Shown here: piece by piece, positions 40,268-52,578 of the stretch
Layout of the letters: each line of letters starts with the position of its first letter
How positions within the stretch are numbered: the first letter of the stretch is position 1
DNA from: Phoronis australis
Taxonomy: Eukaryota; Phoronida; Phoronidae
DNA: 64,000 bases
Direction: 5' to 3'
NCBI GenBank assembly: GCA_002633005.1
Contig: NMRA01000281.1
Location: forward strand, 158,108-222,107
Program-made: the position numbers and the translations under genes
The notes under the pieces: generated by a model
What the model saw: the letters and a program-made list of their open reading frames with translations, nothing else
Databases searched by the model: none
What the model was told of the DNA's origin: nothing

Positions 40268-42959
40268 TATCAATGCGCCTGTCTCATATATCCATCTACT
40301 AGAAACGTTATGTACATAGTGGTGACGATAAATCACACATGAAAACAAAACGGGGCTGATTGTCGGTGCACTATGATGTGAATATTACTACGCGGATTTT
40401 AAGTCTTAATTTAATTTAATTCCCATTTAAAAGTCAACATTTGGACAGATACATTTTAAATAGATTGTTAAGCTATATTTCTCATGTAGTGGTTTTGTAA
40501 AATTAGAAATGAAAAATGTTCAGAAATTCTTGAAACTTATACAGTAACCCCGAAACGATTTTCAGAATAACAAAAACTCAAAACCATTTTTTCTACATGA
40601 AAACTAAACTGGAAGTTCCAGTGCACCCAGAAGACCTCGGGTATTTTCGTGGCTTTAAATTATGCGTCGGAGGTATTTCACATTTGCGAATGTGATAACT
40701 TCAATCAAACATCAAAGTCTTTGGTGAAAAGACGGTTAAAAGTAATGGCTTCAGCCTAGTAGGTCCCAAAAGTCGTGCGCGAAGCCATTCTCGGTTACAA
40801 GTTTGTCTCCTGGTGTTGGCCTACATTTGATTCGTGTCGCAAGACGCATTCAATGCTAATCGTCATCATTTTGAGTCACGTGACTTGCATGTGCCCAGAA
40901 ATGAAACATTTCCGACATATAATTTGAGCCTAGAATACCCAAGGTGTTCTGGTTATTACCAATATTGTATTCATCAAAGTTAGAACCTGTACAGAAGTAC
41001 CCGCAGTAAATGAAGACGGCGATCTGCCTCTGGATGCGTGACTATACGCTTACAATTCTAATTGGCAGAAGACGACTTGGCCGACTTTGATAAAGTACAT
41101 GACCCCCGCGATTTAAATCTGAAAACCGTGTAGCTTTTAAAAACGGGAGGTGTTTCAGATTGAGGCAATGAATTCGTCTCTGATAGGGTGCGCTGCGTTA
41201 CACGCTTTCCGCGGTAAATTCTTGTACCAGCATGTGAAGTGCGCAGCCGCTCGGTGTGCCTATAGACGCGGACGTTCGTAACGTCCACCGACCAAATAAG
41301 TAATAGCTTTTTGGACGTGTGTGTCTCATGGGCATATTTCACACACTTACCTGTGTATTGGTTAATGGCAAACGTTTTCGTGTTTAGTTTATTTTTCGAT
41401 GACAAATACAACTTAATTACATTAAGATGGCCTCAAACACGCAAAAAATAAGATTTTTAATACCATTATATAGATATTTTTCGACGAGGATCCACGGTCA
41501 AACAAAAGCTTGAGGAAGAATTAATTAAAAAACTAAATTACCTATTGAGTCCAAAACATTTGTGCCTTTTTAACTCACAGCGTGACCTTGTTAGTCCAGA
41601 AAAGAATAAGCCAATCTCGTGGTTTCACTAACGCCAAACTTCTTTCTATGGACTTAGATCGCGTTTTGAAATCCACTTCCATACACTGGCTATACTCTCT
41701 TACCCCAGACGCAGTACGATGATATCGGATACATCCACGCAAACACTTGGTAGGATTCTTGCGGAACATTCAATTTCTCACTAATTAGCGAAGAGTTGTC
41801 GCATGATTTCGCTTTCTCTCGCTTTATCGCTCGTCTTTAATTACCACCACAGTCGCAGTAAAACGAGAAATTTTTGACATTTCTTGAAGCAGATTCTCTG
41901 ATTTCCCCCACAGCATTTGCAACAAGTGTAAGGTCGCATCTAACTCAAGATATTATCTGACAAGCAACAGCTAAAACACGACTATAAGCTTAAACGCTAC
42001 CAAAATATTTTCACAAACGGGTATGTAGTTATATTACAATTATAAACAAGATAAACGTTCGGCGATCTTTACTGTTGATGTTTAATCATTATCACAGTGT
42101 AATCTATAAACAAGAGAAGTACGTTTGTTCTGTATTCGTATACTCAACGTAAAACCAGCAATCAGCTCATTACTTTGAAACCGATATGTTTATTAACTAC
42201 ACAATCTTTGTTTTTGCGAGCACGTTTCCCAACTTCCACCAGTCTGCAATACAACCAACTACGCATAAGTCACGTGTCCTGAATTTTGCGCGCGCAAGCT
42301 GTTAACTACCCTTCTTCCGGTCTCCAGTGTGCAGTCGACTTTGTGTTAGCCGAAATACATGCATTGGCTACCATATTTGGAAAGTTGCATGAGTTGACGG
42401 ACCAATAGATGGCGTTACTTTCATACACATAGACGGAAAAGAATACATAAAACACCGTTTGTTTGTTTTTGTGTTTTTATTCTCTATACAATAAATTATT
42501 CTAAGTCTTCTATAAACAGCGTAATACGGAGAGAAGTGTACAGTTTGTAGGTTTGCACCAGTGTTGCGCATTTGCTATGAACTAACATCATTTTAGTATG
42601 CGCGGGGAGTGAGCAGAAGGTGTTGCCTAACGAGGCGGACATCAACTTGGACCAGCGTCCATTACTAAGACACTCGACATCATGAGCCTCAACAGGTCGG
42701 AGCCGTCCGAGTCTAGTCTCTGGTATTACTAGTTTGACGGTTACCAACACGGTCCTTTAGAATCGACCCCCACGCCCCTATCGGCTGTGCGGTGCTCATT
42801 TGCTCGTTTAATTTGTCAAAAGGTAGCGCTACCTTGCAGTAATAAGCTCGCAGCCACAATGGAACTGCGAAACTTGTGATTAACAGACATTGATCCATAT
42901 TGTTCGGCTCTCCCTGGATATACATGTACATCTTCACCTCTTCATTCCTAACCCTAGAA
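40268..42959. other. Intergenic, no gene found
   Basis: Non-coding sequence. A perfect GTCACGTGAC E-box lies at 40875-40884. Frames at 41058-41411 (-) and 42368-42964 (-) are short and unrecognised. Confidence 0.5.
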
Positions 42960-43560
42960 ACCACCGAATTTATATCATGGTCGTCAATCGGATTTCATTT
43001 TGGCATCCGCCAGCATGCATGCGCTCACTTGAAAGCAGACACGGCCCTGTGTCATGAGTGACTGACTGACGGTCCCGTCACGTTCTGACGCTAGCCAGAA
43101 TTAAAAGGCGGGAGACAAGAGCGGAGCTCGGAAATACTTGGACAGCTTACTTTAGTGTTGCGTATTCTAGTCGGGCTGTGACGGGAAATGTGTGGTGGGG
43201 CATGACCGGGTGTTGCGGCACACGTGAACTGGCTCGGAGACGGAGTAGAAACCATGAGTGGCCTGGTTCATTCACGACGACGACTGTAGGCGACCGTTGG
43301 CCAGAATTCAGACTCCCTGCCTCTAGGAGATGACCGGTGGCCTACGGTACTGAAGACGAGTACTGGCCCCTCCGGAGCAGTCTGATTGACTGATGCACTG
43401 AATTATTTAAGTGACAAAAGATTTAAGACCTAATGAAGGTAGCGGCCGTGAGAGCTGTTTTGCCCCAGTAGTTTTGTCTATCCAGGTATATGGGGTTTAG
43501 TTGATGAGGTGGTCTCATTCCGGAATCATCGTCCAATCCGGCACAAACACGGGGGCCGCG
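42960..43560. other. GC- and CpG-rich island in the desert
   Basis: Clearly richer in G+C and CpG than the surrounding AT-rich DNA. It contains a TATA-like TTAAAAGG (about 43102), a 12-codon ORF starting in a good context (ACCATGA at about 43252) and a CAG|GTATAT splice-donor-like site near 43483. These fit a promoter and first exon of an unannotated, possibly non-coding transcript. No long open frame supports a protein. A conserved enhancer or an unusual repeat is also possible. Confidence 0.35.
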
Positions 43561-46089
43561 AGGTGTCGTCCTACGAGTATGCGTCTTCTTTCAACACACA
43601 TCTTTGAATCTTATGCCGTCAAAAAGCACTGCAGTTATGACAACAGTTTGTTTACACAAAATCTCCCTGTCAGAATGTGAGATCTCGCTCGGCACTATAA
43701 CATTATGTGGTTGTCGTTGACCGGCGCCGAGCAAACTATAGTCGCCAACAGTTTATAGTACGGATAATAGATGTCGCGATTGGTTGAGACCTTGTCATCT
43801 GACACAATTGGTCTTGTCGGCTAAGGAATGTTAGGCAAGGACGAACTTAGTACTGGAATGCGAAGTTGTGACGCCGATCCAATAATTCCTGACATGCAGG
43901 GAAATTGAGTATTTTTGCAATACACACGTAGAGGGGAGCGGGGGTAATTAGATGGGCCCAGCAGGGTGTCCAGACCCCCTTGCACACTTAACTAGAGCCC
44001 CACTTTCAATTTTGCTGGACTGAAAAATACAAAGCATGTTCACCGTTAAATGATTGTTGGTCAGGATCGTGGATCCTCCTCAAAAATCACTTGACGAACA
44101 TAAGTTAACCAAGCCGCGTTGGCCCCTGGAGTACTGGAAACTGACAGCCAATCAGAGCAGGCTTTACTTGAAAATCTCTGCAAGAGGGCGTTACTGTGTA
44201 CTTTCGTTAGTTCTTGCAATGAAACAATTAAAAATTACAATTCGATCGTAATATGTCATATGTTTGATGGACAGGGTATACTGGGTTTCAGTTAGACGGC
44301 TATGCTACAGTTTAGAAATTAGGTCATACGTGACCCAGTATTATCTGTGGGTTTCACTTGGACCATAATTCGGTAGTATTAAAGGTTGCAAATTGATCGA
44401 ATGAGGTCTTCGACTGAGTGAATAAACACGTTTGTAAGACCTCATGCTGGGTTTCCACGTTCATGAATGTAGATCTTGTACGATGCCATGTGACAATATG
44501 GGAGATTTTGTCCCACTTTTCTGTTAAAATTGGGTATTCATAATTTCTCCTCATAATGCTTACATCCAATCGGCATTTGTCAACCACAAAGTTTTACAAA
44601 TTAATTAAAATGCCTAAAATGTTTCTATTGATATCTCACTTAACAGTAAATAAAAATGAAATATTTGCAAAATAAAGGCTGCTTCATTTTTTTCTGTCTC
44701 CCGTTTCTCAGTCGCTAAATCGCCTGAAGGAAATGTAAATTCAACCCTATAGAATATTAGCAAGAAACGCGAGGATCTATATTTTTGTTCCTACGATGTG
44801 ATTTGCTTAATGACTAAGCAAGCAATTCCAGATAGGCAAATAGTAGCTAACAATTAGTTCTTGGAAAGAAAAGCAACGGGTTTAAAAGATTGTTGGAGAT
44901 GCTATTTGGACAGAGGTAGGCGACAACAGAGGGCTGTTGAACATAAACAAGTCAATGTACCCAGAAGGAAGGTATTTGGAGGGTTGATCAACATCGCTTA
45001 ATATAACAATTCAAACACTTTTACCTAGCCCATGAATGCCATGTTTATTTAGGCACAAATTAAGACATCTATGCACAAAATACATATCCATTAGTGTTTC
45101 AAAACATTTATCAATCAAAACACAACGTTTGTTTTCTTAGCATTCACTCTCCTAAGAAAAACACGATTTAAAAAACACACCTATATGAATGCCGTGTGTT
45201 AATTGTAAATGAAGATGAATACCAAAGTTTACATCCCGAAATACGTGAACTGTTGACTTATAACAGACCATGCCAAGTGCGTGCACTTCGGAGCATTCAG
45301 GCGCGAACACCTGCGGGGTACCTGGGAAGTCACAAAGCCAGCTGAGCTTCACACGTGAAATTTCCGAGCAAAGCCTCATCCTGGGATAACATCAGCACGG
45401 CTTTCGCATTATGAACTGAATTTTTTCCACAGGAAGTCACACAATGCGACGTAATGGGACCTTGCGCTGCTGTTCATAAATACATGTACTCTTCTCGTTT
45501 CGTTAAATTAAAAAGATGCTAAACTGTGTTTTTTGTTTTACCCAAAACTGCTCCCGCAACCTACGACTGTAAAATTAGTTGGCAGGCTACTTTCCTAAAA
45601 AGATGAAAACATTATCCAGCTGATACTCTTTCCTCACTGTACGTCATGAAGTAGTCCAAGACGTGCGTCGTCTGCGCACAGTCGTCCTTTAACTCGCCGG
45701 AAACGTTAGTCACACTAACCGACTGAACAAATTTTCTGAGGAATTGTCGAACTTGAATCAAACTTTTCAGGATAGGCGAAGGTCTACCGAGCATTATTAC
45801 AGTAGGAGTCAAAGGTAAGTACAAAGTCGACATAAATCTCCTTTCGTAGACAAAATCCAACTTTAATTTCCTTTTAAAAACTTTACTGAACAAAATGTTA
45901 ATGAACATTACTTCAGTCAAAGTGATTTCTCGACATGACACCATTTTCTCATAGCGTTATTATGAATATTTTATCAATTTCAAGCTTGTATTTCTTGTGG
46001 TGTGCAAAAACTGGTTGCCGGAGTAAATGACACAAAATTCGTTTGTATTGCTTAGGTAACTGAATAAATGCAACTACGTACATTGTACA
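43561..46089. other. Intergenic, no gene found
   Basis: Non-coding sequence. A 10-bp perfect inverted repeat ATGAGGTCTT (44401-44410) / AAGACCTCAT (44436-44445) is present. Frames at 45152-45379 (-) and 45612-45944 (-, 110 codons) have no recognisable domain. Confidence 0.5.
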
Positions 46090-46500
46090 GCCGAGGACTG
46101 TAATTTACAAAACAAACGCACTTCCATTAAAGTTGTTTATGACCTTATCGACAAGTTTGTGTATTAAGTCAAATATCTACACAATTATAGATTTTAATTC
46201 CGTAAAAGTACATATTTTCTGAACGCAGAAAACCTGCAGAGTTTGAGGAGTAACTTAACACGAATATCTCCCATTATGGGGTCACGTGACAATGACTTTT
46301 CAATAACATTTATCAAAAACCAAAGGAAAACTCATACAATGGTAACAATAACAGCCAAATTTCGTTTGATATAAATGTTCAAGGCGGAATTGAATAAATG
46401 CATTATAGTTTCGTTTTACGCAACTTTTAGTGATACTTTTTTCACAAAATAGGGAACGTTTGATAACCGCTTGACATGCAAAAGCGTAGCTTTCTAAAAA
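46090..46500 (+). repeat. Dispersed repeat family R1, copy b
   Basis: Aligns with copy c in inverted orientation and copy a in direct orientation. Landmarks are GACCTTATCGAC, GTATTAAG, GTAAAAGTAC, CAGAAAACCTG, GGGTCACGTGAC, TTTCGTTTGATATAAATG, TTCAAGGCG and GTTTCGTTTT. It carries an intact TCACGTGA (46282-46289). It encodes nothing. Confidence 0.8.
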
Positions 46501-46544
46501 CAACTTCTAGCAGCGTTTTGGAGAGTAAGGCATAAAGTATATTA

Positions 46545-46930
46545 TGCTATTAGTGTATCAAAACTAGGACTTTTATAATTTTCATGAAGAAAACTGTTAA
46601 GCTGGATAAAGCGAAAACGAAATGATATTTTTGAAAACTTTTTAGATCTTATCTTAAACATTAAAATCAAATAAAATGTTATCATGATTATTGACACCGT
46701 TGCTTGATTATCAATGTGTCTTTCTTTTTTATTAAATGTTAAAAAGACATGCTCACGTGAACCAGTTAATGGCAGATTGGTAAGAAAGTAAAAAGCAAGT
46801 TGTACAGGTTTTCTAATTCAGAAATTATGAAGTTTTAATGGGTTAAAATTCACAATTTTTAAATATTGAGCTTAATACGCAGTCCCGTCGATAAGGTCCT
46901 TTTTTGTTCTTAACTTCATAGATGCATTTT
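46545..46930 (-). repeat. Dispersed repeat family R1, copy c (inverted)
   Basis: On the - strand it reads in the same order as copy b (GGACCTTATCGAC, GTATTAAG, GAAAACCTG, CAATCTGCCATTAACTGG, TTCACGTGAGC, GTTTAAG, TTTCGTTTTCGC). With copy b it makes a diverged inverted repeat of about 380 bp per arm around a spacer of about 45 bp. TCACGTGA is intact at 46753-46760. Confidence 0.8.
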
Positions 46931-49900
46931 TTATCCAAGTGGTTCACATATTGGTGCATGCGCCTAAGTTTCTCATATAAACCCAGCTTGCGGGGCCCAT
47001 ACATTAATTCGCATATAGATGCATCCGTTTTAACTGCCGCTATGAGATACAAGTTATCACTTGAGTGCACCAGGCCATGATTGTAAGCACTGGTTCACTA
47101 CACAATGGTTTTGATGCGAGTACGACTAAGCTAACATCTTACATCCTGTGCGAAAGATTCTCGAGGGACGCGCCATCCGATAACACTTAAGTTGAATTTC
47201 GCCAACAAAACGAAAAATATAAATCAGTTTGCAAGTCACCAAACTATCTGTGATGACACACAATGAATTTGTCAAACGCCTGCGGCGCCGTAGATGAAGC
47301 CCTTCTTCCCAATTGTTTCAAGCCCAGCGTACAAGATAACAAAGTAACCATAATACAAACAATAACATCTGTGATGTTCGCCATAACACGAGGACAGCAC
47401 CGACTATAGTCTATAATCTCAAATTTGTATAGCAAAACTACAGTGAAAACATATATTCTTGATTATTTCAATAACAAATCGAAGAACACTGTATCACATC
47501 TATACTGTAAATAAACTTGAATTGCTTTGTAAAATTACCCTTGTTTTTGCATTGATAGTGATGGCGTTATGTGTTATTAAAATCTGACAAGATGTACTTC
47601 ATACAATCTTTTGTTCATTGCGCTCCACTTGACGGAGTAAAACCTGATCCAATGGGCTCATACTATTTTGTCAATTATGCATATGCGGCAGTGTGTAGCA
47701 AGTTAAACAGCGTCCAGAGTGCCCAGTGCCGTGTAGTGGGGCGTAGGCGCAGCCAACCACCTTTTGGCATTTTAACGTAGCGCCTACGCATCGTAAGTTA
47801 CGTTCAGTGCTCAAGGTGATACGGTAGGCTTTGGGCGCCTACTTACCTCTAACTTTACCACTACAGCAATGAGAATGCCTGGAAAGTGACTAAATCACGT
47901 TCTACACACGATCGGTCGTTCTTTTAGTTTGCTGTTATGTTAACTGCATATCTTCGTTACCAGAGTCACATTTCAAGTACTTTTTAAACTTTTGGCCGCT
48001 GTTTTTAATCTCAGTACTCGAAATTCGACTCGACTATTGGCCAATAGCATGTCATACTTCGAGCAAAATTACAAACTTCTACTCAAATAATGCATTGATT
48101 GGTTGAATTTCAAATCTGATTGTGAGTTTCCAAGCTATTAAGCTATATACATTTTCAAATCATTGGCCACAGAAATGCATTTGAACATGGATTTTTATCC
48201 AATAAAGTGGCCGAGCGTATGTTGTAAAATGCGGTAATCTGTTTTTTTTTTTTTGAAGAAATTGCAATTCGAGTTCCCCGTAACGATTTTTTGAACGAGA
48301 CTAACAAATTCCGTTTCAATATTTTGCTAGATACGTATTAGAAAATCCTGCCTGAGACGAGTGTAGGATTTGTTTTCTCACCTGAACAGTAAAAAACGTG
48401 TCTCAAAGACTCAAACTTTCACCGGCATGACGCAACTTTTGTAAAAGCACGATTGAGCAGTGGAAAGTAAACCCACTTACTTTTTTTAATAATTTCATTT
48501 TAAACTTAAAAATTGTAAATTGCGTTTAGTTTTCGTAACATTACGCTCATGTTGGAATCAAATAAACACTTTTGGAAGTTGTAACATTAAAACAAATGTT
48601 TTAAAAGAACACAGTCACCAGGGCTTCCTGGCGAGCGAGCACTGAATTGACCTTGATACAGCACAGCTAGTCAGTTTTACTGCGTGGTTTCTTGAGTTGG
48701 GGATTCGCCTCCGTTTGAATGAACGTGGGCTTGGAATTCGCCGCCGAAGATGGGTTCGTTTAAGAAGTATTTGCATGTCCTTCTGACTCGGAGTACGTAC
48801 AGTTGCGACACCCGATTTGTAAATCATAACCTTGCCCCCTTTACGGAATTCCGTCATTGTTTGGTTGTTGGTACTAGTCTTTTGCACTACTTTGTGATTC
48901 CCCCATGTAATATCAAAAATTACGTACTCGGTGTTATTAACCAATCGTGTCGAAACACATTCCAGGTCATGTGAGAAAACCTTGTCCGGGATTTTATGCC
49001 AAAGCCTCAGAACTCGGCTGCCAAAAATGAAGACTTCGGCGCTTAGTAGACATTTGTTTATTTTGATAGCTGACTTCTTGCGCTAAAAAAGCTTTGACAG
49101 AAACTCGCAGGCATTTTGTAACTTATGCCCATAGACCCGTCCGTCATTTAGTGAAGCAGCGACTATACCTGGAATTAGGCGCATGCTCTTATGTGTGAAA
49201 CACTTGATGAAAAACCAATGAGCAATTTTTTAAAATATAACGTGAGTGAAAATTTATTTAGCCGTATCAAAACTGTAGATATTGACGTATATTCAACTTA
49301 AAACTAAAAGTAACGTAGCAAAGTTGGACAAAAGCAAATAACAGAAGGAATAATACACAATTTAAGACATGAACAAATGCAACGGATAAGTAGCCGCCTG
49401 CGCCTATACACGTAGGTAAAATTACAAATTTCTTTGATAAAGGGCATTATTTCGGATATAGGCGCATAAATAAGAACATATAGAGCAATACTTTTGCTTT
49501 ACATTGCTCTACCTTTACTCTTCTGAGATGGGTAGGTAGGTCTGTAGAATATTTTATTTTTCCGTTTTTCAATGTCGGGACGCGCTCGTTTTTATTGTAA
49601 AAATATTTCTCTTTTTTAAATTAAAAACAAAGATCCTTCGGACAAATTATAAATACAATGCTTTGAGTCACCTATACGTTACGATCGGCCATATTTCATT
49701 AAAATTGAAATTAAAAATTTAATGTGCACCTCAATCTCTTGTTTTGGTAAAAGCAGTCACGTGATTACAGCCCGCGCCCAGTCACAGTTTTTCCACATCA
49801 TATTGTACGTGTTCAATAACTCCACAGAAAAATCTACACGCAGTTCTATTGGTAGTCAACCAGCGTACTTAAAAATATTTCTCAGGGTCTAATTTCCGAA

Positions 49901-50196
49901 CTCAGACTCGGTTCCCACTCACAGACACGGCGTAATTCGAATACACATTTGCAAGTTTAGTCGAAGCATGTCGTGTCATTGGTTTGGAATACAGAGATAA
50001 GATCCGAGTCCTCGACGACAAGCGACCAATGGTGATCAAAGTATAGAAGTTATGAACAATTTACCTTAACAGAACATCAGTTTCAAGCAAAAACCCAGTA
50101 CATGTAAATGTTTCGAAACGTGGTCCTGTGTGCGTTTGCGTTTTTCTTGTGCGTTTCGTTTTTTCTATGGGTCTGTTTTTTTAAAAGTGTCTTAAG
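46931..50196. other. Intergenic, no gene found
   Basis: Non-coding. GCGTAGGCGC (47741-47750) and GCGCCTACGC (47780-47789) form a 10-bp perfect inverted repeat, and GCGCCTAC recurs once more near 47835. A T-run lies at 48242-48254. An E-box TCACGTGA is at 49757-49764. No exon is recognised. Confidence 0.5.
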
Positions 50197-50422
50197 ACTT
50201 AAGTCAGAAGTTTGGCCTTACACTCCCACTTCACGTGAAAAACGTTTAGCCGAGTAATTATGAGTGCATCACGGTCTAGAAATAGTTTTACAAAATATCT
50301 CAGTAACTACACTGTAGCAGTTATGTGCATATTCTCAGAGACTTTGCATTTTTTCTTAAGTGAGATTTAATTGTATTTCAGAAGTAGTTGTATGGAACAA
50401 AGACCAAATTTCTGACTTAAGT
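50197..50422. repeat. Inverted repeat flanking about 185 bp
   Basis: ACTTAAGTCAGAAGTTTGG (50197-50215) and CCAAATTTCTGACTTAAGT (50404-50422) are reverse complements at 18 of 19 positions, with weaker pairing outside. The structure resembles the ends of a small non-autonomous DNA element. No target-site duplication is evident. The tandem duplication starting at 50320 cuts through it and repeats only its right half. Confidence 0.6.
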
Positions 50423-51419
50423 AAAGTCACTTCCTTTGAAACAGACCACAGGATTATTAAAGTTCAAGTGGCATACTCATCGTCATGACAAGTTTTGCAG
50501 AAGCTTTTACACGCCTGTTAGCGGTCCCATGGGTCACTTTTTCAGCATGGGCAAAATTTGATGCTACACCAGCACTCAACACTACTTTTTATTAAAAACT
50601 CAGTAATATTTTCTGAACATTTCAAGACGCATATTTTTCATAATCAAGGATTTGGCGTTCATCTTGTAGTACTCCGATGAGAACGAGTGCTCAAAATTCC
50701 GTTTTTATCAAAAAAATCGTCAACTGTAACAAACATGCGTCTATATATATAAGACCATCAAGTTACAAATGGACCATTAAGTTATTCATGCATACTACTG
50801 GACCACCTGAACGAACCCCAACACCATGCTACTAACGAAATATTTGAATACGAACGAGTGAAAATTAACGCTTAAGACAGACTTGAATTTGTGGAAGATT
50901 CGTTGCTTGGACGAATTATTTATGCTCATGCGAATGCTTGTGCTACGTGTGCATGCTATTTTATTCGTGAGCTAGGTGGTTCGTGGTATTGATTCAGTGG
51001 TTCGTAGGTACTGTTATGAGGTACCGCTGACCACGAAATCGGTCATTGCTTTCTGATATTAATTCAAAACAAACAGAATTTCTTTAGTAAAAAACATAAA
51101 CTGCAGATTTTTCGATGGCGTCATATCCAATATGTCCTCGTTTCTGTAGCGTGTATAGAAGTTTATTCATAGTGATTGGATGCTCCCCCCGATGTAGATG
51201 CCCGGGGCCGTCACCCCGTCGCCCTCCCCCCCCCCCCTTCTGCACGCTGCTGCCTACTGCCTCGTGCAGCCTGTTTTGAAAATTTACTGAACACAAAGAT
51301 TTTTGTCATGCGTTTGTGAAATGGGGTTGTTTCGACAGAATGTCGTTACGCTTGTGAGGCGACTATTAAATGCAGGGGTGTTCGCCATCAGTACTCCTTA
51401 TTAACGCACATGTATTATN
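50320..51419 (+). repeat. Tandem duplication of about 1.1 kb, copy A
   Basis: Begins at TTATGTGCATATTCTCAG and is nearly identical to 51421-52578, with scattered substitutions and small indels. It contains a C-run at 51226-51237 and one copy of a 31-bp unit near its end. It ends at a single N at 51419, exactly where copy B begins. No coding frame is conserved between copies. Confidence 0.93.
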
Positions 51420-51420
51420 A

Positions 51421-52578
51421 GTTGTGTGCATATTCTCAGAGACTTTGCATTTTTTCTTAAGTGAGATTTACTAAGTAATTGTTTTTCAGAAGTAGTTATA
51501 TGGAACAAAGACGAAATTTCTGACTTAAGTAAAGTCGCTTCCTTTGAAACAGATCACAGGATTAGTAAAGTTCAAGTGGTATACTCATCGTCATGACAAG
51601 TTTTGCAGAAGCTTTTACACGCCTGTTAGCGGTGCCATGGGTCACTTTTTCAGCATGGGCAAAATTTGATGCTACACCAGCACTCAACACTACTTTTTAT
51701 TAAAAACTCAGTAATATTTTCTGAACATTTCAAGACGCATATTTTTCATAATCAAGGATTTGGCAGTTCATTTTGTAGTACTCCGATGAAAACGAGTGCT
51801 CAAAATTCCATTGTTATCAAAAAATCGTCAACTGTAACAAACATGCGTCTATATATAAGACCATCAAGTTACAAATGGACCATTAAGTTATTCATGCATA
51901 CTACTGGACCACCTGAACGAACCCCAACACCATGCTACTAGCGAAATATTTGAATACGAACGAGTGAAAATTAACGCTTAAGACAGACTTGAATTTGTGG
52001 AAGATTCGGTCCTTGGACGAATTATTTATGCTCATGCGAATGCGTGTGCTACGTGTGCATGCTATTTTATTCGTGAGCTAGATGTTGTGGTTCGTGGTAT
52101 TGATTCAGTGGTTCGTAGGTACTGTTATGAGGTACCACTGACCACGAACTCGGTCATTGCTTTCTGATATTAATTCAAAACAAACAGAATTTCTTTAGTA
52201 AAAAACGTAAATTGCAGATTTTTCGAATGCGTCAAATCTATAATATGTCCTCGTGTCTGTAGCGTGTATAGAAGTTTATCCCCCCCCCCCCTNCCCCCCC
52301 CCTTCTGCACGCTGCTGCCTACTGCCTCGTGCAGCCTGTTTTGAAAATTTACTGAACACAAAGATTTTTGTCATGCGTTTGTGAAATGGGGTTGTTTCGA
52401 CAGAATGTCGTTACACTTTTGAGGCGACTATTAAATGCAGGGTTGTTCGTCATCAGTACCCCTAAATGCAGAGTTGTTCGTCATCAGTACCCCTAAATGC
52501 AGGGGTGTTCGTCATCAGTACCCCCAAATGCAGGGTTGTTCGTCATCAGTACACCTTATTAACGCATATGTATTATTA
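51421..52578 (+). repeat. Tandem duplication of about 1.1 kb, copy B
   Basis: Second copy of 50320-51419. Compared with copy A it lacks about 55 bp before the C-run (52280-52302, containing an N at 52293) and has three extra 31-bp units near its end. The frame at 51666-51941 is disrupted in copy A, so it is not a gene. Confidence 0.93.
52433..52556. repeat. 31-bp minisatellite, four copies
   Basis: Units at 52433, 52464, 52495 and 52526, each AAATGCAG followed by a G-rich step and TGTTCGTCATCAGTAC. Duplication copy A has one unit at the matching place, so the array expanded or contracted after the duplication, or differs between alleles. Confidence 0.96.

Noticed and set aside
51666-51941. 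91-codon open frame in duplication copy B
   Set aside because: The matching frame in copy A is disrupted by indels, and no domain is recognised.
50320-52578. CRISPR-like or transposon array at the duplicated block
   Set aside because: It is a two-copy duplication of unique sequence with a short minisatellite; there are no regular spacers and no enzyme.
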